A stretch of 64,000 bases of DNA from contig MU385722.1 in assembly GCA_022497155.1 (NCBI GenBank), forward strand, positions 620,001-684,000, given 5' to 3'. A program made the position numbers and the translations under genes. Positions 59,595 through 64,000 of the stretch are shown here, piece after piece. The notes below the pieces were generated by a model. The model was not told where the DNA came from, did no database searches, and saw only the letters and a program-made list of their open reading frames with translations. Position 1 is the first letter of the stretch; each line of letters starts with the position of its first letter. The stretch comes from Whalleya microplaca. Lineage: Eukaryota; Ascomycota; Sordariomycetes; Xylariales; Xylariaceae.

Positions 59595-60240
59595 GGCCCT
59601 ACCGCTTCCTTTTATTATACTAACAACTTCAGAGGCATTTATGACCCGTAATCGTATCGAAAAGCTATCCCATCCGCCTCCCTGGATCAGACAAAGAGAA
59701 GGATTTGGTTTTAATTTACATAGTATTTATTCTTTTCAAATAATGCTGTTGCGTATGATTTCAGATTAGCACGGGCTAAGCCCATATATATAATATTTCT
59801 TTCACGAACTGAAAAGAGACTATCTTTAATATATATAACTTACACCAAGGCATTATATAATTGCACTTACCTGTTACGTGTTACAAGGGTCGTGGTGACT
59901 TGGCTACCTAATTCCTGTATATTTCATGAAATCCTAAGGTAGAGGAAAAAGGAAATCTAAGCTAACAATTTGGGCTAGAAATTATTTCTTTAATAATAAC
60001 TACTATATTACTCACAACCTACGTCTGTTTTATCACAACCTAACAATGGCTATGCCAGCAACAGACAAGATACATATTATAGATACGTCCTATTCAAGAG
60101 GTCTATATACAGACCTATCGCCTCCCATTAGATTTAAACTAGCAAGCACCCTTAGAGGCCCTAAAGAAATTATTAGCAAATTGATCTATTTCAAGCCCTA
60201 TTATAGCCCTTGTTACAATCATATATAAAAGCGTAGATAT
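59595..60240. other. intergenic, contains the right RIP-like repeat copy
   Basis: Includes the repeat at 59755-59880. A 60-codon AT-rich frame at 60046-60228 may be transposon debris but has no recognisable motif. Confidence 0.45.
59755..59880 (+). repeat. RIP-like repeat, right copy
   Basis: The same ordered blocks as 56460-56570 with about 25 extra bases in the middle. It keeps more C and G, so it is the less mutated copy. The two copies bracket the kinase gene in direct orientation. Confidence 0.5.
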
Positions 60241-61076
60241 TTACTCAAGAGTCCCTACAAAGACAACCAGGACAGCAGCGTAAGAAGCCACAATTCCCAC
60301 GATAGCTTCCGGGCTCCCATTTGAATATATGGCCATGAAAAAGGCGAAGAGGATAACGGAAAATGATGTGGTTGCCAAATCTGTGGCCGTATCCTTGTGC
60401 AAAACCATAAGAAGCATAGGCCCTATAAGTGCGATACCGCCAGACATGGCTGTGGCAAAACGGACGATGAATGCCTTGAAGCTGCGCTCTTTATTAATCC
60501 GGTTCCTCTGGTTGAAGGCACCTATAATTAGATCCAAATTTCCATGCGAGTACTCGTCTATACTTTCGAGAGACGCGTCATTCATTGCTCTTCTAACTAA
60601 GCTCCATTCACTGCTTATGCAGAATGGGTCCTTTGTCTGGTCCCCGGCGGCTTTCTTCTCATAGTCGACCATCAGTTCCCAGTCGCGGACCGCTTGCGCT
60701 GTACGTTATAACAAAAGTCAGCCCATCAGCAAAAACAATAATATCGACAAGATTTGTTTATATATTAATTACCATAGTCAGACATAGCCTTCCTGAACTC
60801 CTCATCCTCTAGTGGATTTCCATCTGCTAATCGTCCCTTAACTAGAGGCCTGACTTTTTTGATGATTTTAACTTTGAGCTGGAAGATAATCATACGCTGT
60901 ACTGTTGCCAAATTCAAGACTGTATGCCCCTGAGCGTCTTTGTACAGCAGGTCTGCTTGCCCTCCTCTTGCTAATTCATAGAAATAGGGATCCTGAGGTG
61001 ATGAATATCTATTGTCTCTGGCGGCCGAAGCTCTTAGCTGATTTTCCTCGTCGGGCTGGCCAATTATTTGCGCCAT
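60241..61076 (-). CDS. DUF6594 membrane protein
   Basis: The gene is complement(join(60241..60698, 60773..61076)), 253 aa. The intron (74 bases) rebuilds Ala in SDYAQAVRDWELM. The first two thirds are helical and charged (YFYELARGGQADLLYKD, VQRMIIFQLKVKIIKKV, SSEWSLVRRAMND). The last third has three hydrophobic helices (FATAMSGGIALIGPMLLMVL, ATTSFSVILFAFFMAIYS, AIVGIVASYAAVLVVFVGTLE). The ending ASYAAVLVVFVG and the GGIALIGPMLLM helix are typical of fungal DUF6594, a large family without a known role. An in-frame upstream start at 61169 exists, but the ATG at 61076 gives the usual start. The gene lies tail to tail with the kinase. Confidence 0.82.
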
Positions 61077-62235
61077 TTGCAGTATATTCAATAGTGAACT
61101 GTCTATATAGACAGAGGCGGCTCCGAGTAAACAAGATGAGTGGTTTTTTCGCCCGGTTTCTTGTGGCATCTCGTAACCAACAAGTTTACGCTACATCGTA
61201 TATTTTGCAGGCCGCCACGCTGTGGCCGCAAAGACGAGCCAATGAATGATCGACACGACGTAGTGACGCAATGCGATGCTGACCTTCCCCTACTTCTGCT
61301 CATCGAATGCAACAAGTGATACTTACCGACTTTAATAGGTATACACAGTCTCTTAACAAATATGCAACGTCCAATTATAGCTCATTTATCTTGACCTAAT
61401 TCATATGCAGAGACACTAATAAGTCGTATGTGAGAAACAATATGATAAAATGAGCCATAACCAATCATGTACCACTGCTGTCTTCGTTTCGTTATATTCA
61501 TCTTGATATGTGAGACCATGTTAGGACGTTGGCCAAATGCAGCCCGCTCACATATAAGCTCGGTAATAGAAGTATCGGATCTATTGGTGGATTCCATTGG
61601 TTCAGATAATGACCACGAAAGCTTTGCATAGAGCTGTAACGTAGTTATGTTGTGCTGATCTGACTGCATTTCATTGCCTTAAAATGGTCGCTAACAATAC
61701 CCCCTCCTTTATCTTCCAGATTCCGGCCATACAACAATAGCCGGATATGTGTGTGTGATGGCTGCTTAATAGTTGCCACTAACAAGTCTAAGGAACCCGC
61801 AACTTTATGTTTGCAGGAGTATTATGAGCTATGAGGAATAAGTAACTAGTCACATCTGGTGATATTTACAATGTCCTAACAAAGTTGCTGATGTATTTAT
61901 GGGTTACGTAATCAAGTCAGCCATATATCAACCCTGCAGGTACAGTAGCACCCGCACCTTCAAGCCCCTTTAATACATTACCTACCATTCACTTCTTCTA
62001 CGGTGATTATTGCTTGACTATAGTACCTAGAGTCCGGCATGCAGCTTTGATATACGATTATCCCCATTAAACGTCAATTGATTGGAATTGGATATACGCC
62101 GGGTGCTATCTGCTTTTAGGTATAAACGAGTGGATGATGTAGTAATAGCAGGTCCGCTACACTATCACGACGGGACTATCTTCCGATTGTAATACTAATC
62201 GTTTCCTCTCACCAGATACCAGGCTCGTCGAAACT
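61077..62235. other. intergenic, no gene seen
   Basis: The 3' flank of the 508-aa gene and the promoter of the DUF6594 gene. AT-rich, with no supported frame. Confidence 0.5.
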
Positions 62236-63762
62236 CTAAGAGCTCGGCTTCTCGTCCTGGTTTTCTGCGGGCTTTTCGTCTTGTTTTTCTGCGGGCTTTT
62301 CGTCCGGTTTCCCCGAGGGCTGTTCAGAGTCGTCGTAGCTAATTCGCATATAATCTCCAGGGAAGTACTTGGCAATCCACATTTCAGCCAGCATATCCTT
62401 GGTGATGTCCTTGGTGTAATAGTTGATAGGAATGCCGCTCTTAGCGTCGGTGACCTTCGAGACGTAGTCTTCGAGCGCTGCCATCATTGAGTTAATGTCA
62501 AGAACCTTGTTGGACCCGTCATCGATCTCTGCGAGTGCCGATAGGGTAGCCTTGATCTCGCCAGCTTTCATGGAAACCATCTGCTGACCCGTCCTGGCCG
62601 CATCCGCGGCCTGCTTGATGCTGTCCTGATCCGCAGCAGTAGCATTCTGGAGACCCGCAAGCGCCTCCATGCTGGCCTTGGGGTCGGAGTCCGCAAACTT
62701 CTCAACACCAAGCTTCACCTCGTTGGCCACAATGGAGGGAATCGCACCCATGCAGATCATTGTGACATGGGACGTGATATTTTGCGAGCTCAGAAGGCTC
62801 TTGACCGAGCCCGAGAAGGACGAGTTCACGCCAAAACCGCCGGAGGCTGACTGGAACCACGCTCCGGTATCCATCTGCGCCTGCAGGGACGCCGCGACCG
62901 AGCTCATGTCTTGTGATGAGCTCGTCTTGGAAGTGTTCAGGACATGAACCATACCGACAAAGCTAGAGCCATATGTCACGCCAGAGATGATGCTAAATTT
63001 CTTCTCTTTATCATTCGTCTTGGCGTATGCTGTCATCGTATTTAGGCTGTCTGGATTGATTCTATCTTCAACGCCGCTGTAGTAGTGATTCCAAACTTTG
63101 ATACCCTTATCAACATTTAGGATAAATGGTGCGAGGATCGCGGCGTTCTTGTGCGTGCAGTTCATGGACAGCACTAGTGTTCCGGAGATGTCATGCTGCT
63201 TCGTTTGTCTGTTGACCTGTTGCTGGGCCGCTGTGCTCAGCTGGGACGACACCTTCGTGCCCATCCAACCTGTGGAGGCTGACACGAACCCGCCGATCTG
63301 CTTCGCGAAATCGGCGGAACTTTGTGCGTTGGTGTCTTGGGAGAAGTACTGTACATCCATGTTGATGGAGTCGGAAACGAGTGGCATTGACTTGATCTCA
63401 GTTTTAACGTAGTCCACAGGACTCTCTGGCGCATCATGGACACTGTAAATTTTCTTACGGAGAGGCGCGATGTCCTGTTCGGCCTTGATTTTGGCCTTGC
63501 AATAGGTGGCTGCCGTAGTAGTGATTCTGTTGGACAATTCATCCGTTTCCTTGTTGAGTTCCGATATATCAATACCTAGATTGAGGAGCTCGGACTTGGT
63601 CATGTCAAGGCTTCTCCTCGTCGCTATCATGGCGTTGAGATCTTCCTGGGCTTCATCAGCAGGTGATTGTGCCTTGGCAATAGCCTCAACGTTCTCTAGA
63701 ACTGTGGGGTCGACGATGTTGGCCAGCACCAGGCTAGGATCGTAAGGAATTGATGACGGCAT
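62236..63762 (-). CDS. 508-aa protein of unknown family, helical, with a charged repeat tail
   Basis: A single exon from ATG 63762 (MPSSIPYDPSLVLANIVDP) to 62236. There is no signal peptide. Residues 30-110 are helical with a coiled-coil look (EDLNAMIATRRSLDMTKSELL, ELNKETDELSNRI). The middle has a long Ser/Thr/Gly-rich section with alternating hydrophobic residues (FAKQIGGFVSASTGWMGTKV, ISGVTYGSSFVGMVHVL, GAWFQSASGGFGVNSSF), which looks beta-rich. The C-terminus carries tandem KP[DA]EK[PQ] units (GKPDEKPAEKQDEKPAENQ), a low-complexity acidic-basic tail. I cannot place it in a named family; I recall similar uncharacterised proteins in other fungi. An alpha-plus-beta layout of this sort could suit a pore-forming or aggregating protein, but that is a guess. 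Confidence 0.75.
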   Translation of the reverse strand: MPSSIPYDPSLVLANIVDPTVLENVEAIAKAQSPADEAQEDLNAMIATRRSLDMTKSELLNLGIDISELNKETDELSNRITTTAATYCKAKIKAEQDIAPLRKKIYSVHDAPESPVDYVKTEIKSMPLVSDSINMDVQYFSQDTNAQSSADFAKQIGGFVSASTGWMGTKVSSQLSTAAQQQVNRQTKQHDISGTLVLSMNCTHKNAAILAPFILNVDKGIKVWNHYYSGVEDRINPDSLNTMTAYAKTNDKEKKFSIISGVTYGSSFVGMVHVLNTSKTSSSQDMSSVAASLQAQMDTGAWFQSASGGFGVNSSFSGSVKSLLSSQNITSHVTMICMGAIPSIVANEVKLGVEKFADSDPKASMEALAGLQNATAADQDSIKQAADAARTGQQMVSMKAGEIKATLSALAEIDDGSNKVLDINSMMAALEDYVSKVTDAKSGIPINYYTKDITKDMLAEMWIAKYFPGDYMRISYDDSEQPSGKPDEKPAEKQDEKPAENQDEKPSS

Positions 63763-64000
63763 TTTTGATGGGCCTCAGGGGGGGTGAAAGGTGAAGAGAT
63801 TTTTGAGATTGTGGTGTTTTTAAATGTAATCTGCGGACATCGAGCTGATGCCTGCATTTACTCGAGGTCCAAATTACGGATACGCTTGGAGTCTTGTGGT
63901 TTATATAGATGTCGAAATTGTCACAAGGTGACCATCTGTGAGCTTACAAAGGTCACGTAAGTATAAGGCACCTTGAAAGGACCTTTGCAGTATTATAGAG
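63763..64000. promoter_or_regulatory. promoter and leader region of the 508-aa gene
   Basis: Upstream sequence of the minus-strand gene, reaching the window edge. A TATATAAACC-type box (plus strand ggtttatatag at 63899-63909) sits about 140 bases before the ATG on the minus strand and could be a TATA element. Confidence 0.4.

Noticed and set aside
60046..60228. 60-codon AT-rich plus-strand frame
   Set aside because: Probably transposon debris near the RIP-like repeat; it has no catalytic motif.

Overview
The window looks like nuclear DNA of a filamentous ascomycete, most likely a sordariomycete. Genes carry short introns (about 50-110 bases) with GT..AG ends and CTAAC/CTGAC-like branch sites. 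The protein set includes a GH72 glucanosyltransferase, a DUF3824 protein, a DUF6594 protein and small secreted cysteine proteins. The genus cannot be named from sequence alone. Gene density is low, about one gene per 3 kb. Long AT-rich intergenic stretches hold transposon debris, some with C-to-T decay like repeat-induced point mutation (RIP). I saw no rRNA, no convincing tRNA and no CRISPR.

Left part (1-25 kb). A 467-aa protein of unknown function (2128-3686) is followed by a GPI-anchored GH72 beta-1,3-glucanosyltransferase (4990-6527, minus). Next come a small six-cysteine secreted protein (9638-10093, minus) and a nine-exon secreted or membrane protein of unknown function (11663-13744, minus). 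A 1043-aa DUF3824 protein follows (16919-20420, minus). A hAT-like MITE with an 8-bp target duplication lies at 22638-23080. At 24460-25245 a secreted hexapeptide-repeat protein is split into tiny exons, all in phase 1.

Middle part (26-49 kb). A very large MFS-like membrane protein (26288-31585) is open for about 1750 codons except for two TAG codons. Both look like Trp codons and the second sits in the loop of a strong hairpin, so A-to-I mRNA editing is a real possibility. An SDR and an alpha/beta hydrolase follow. The hydrolase contains a false assembly gap with a poly-G run. The conserved core after it is LST8 (TORC1/2), a SCY1/CEX1-type pseudokinase, a secreted FAD-linked oxidase and homoserine kinase.

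Right part (49-64 kb). A Ctr copper transporter, an SDR that runs tail to tail into a truncated GH32 gene, and a cytochrome P450 come first. They are followed by an accessory region with a fungal-type protein kinase carrying a one-base frameshift, a DUF6594 membrane protein and a 508-aa protein of unknown family. RIP-like repeat copies flank the kinase. The genes do not form one pathway; the window mixes a stable housekeeping core (39-49 kb) with fast-changing secreted and accessory loci on both sides.
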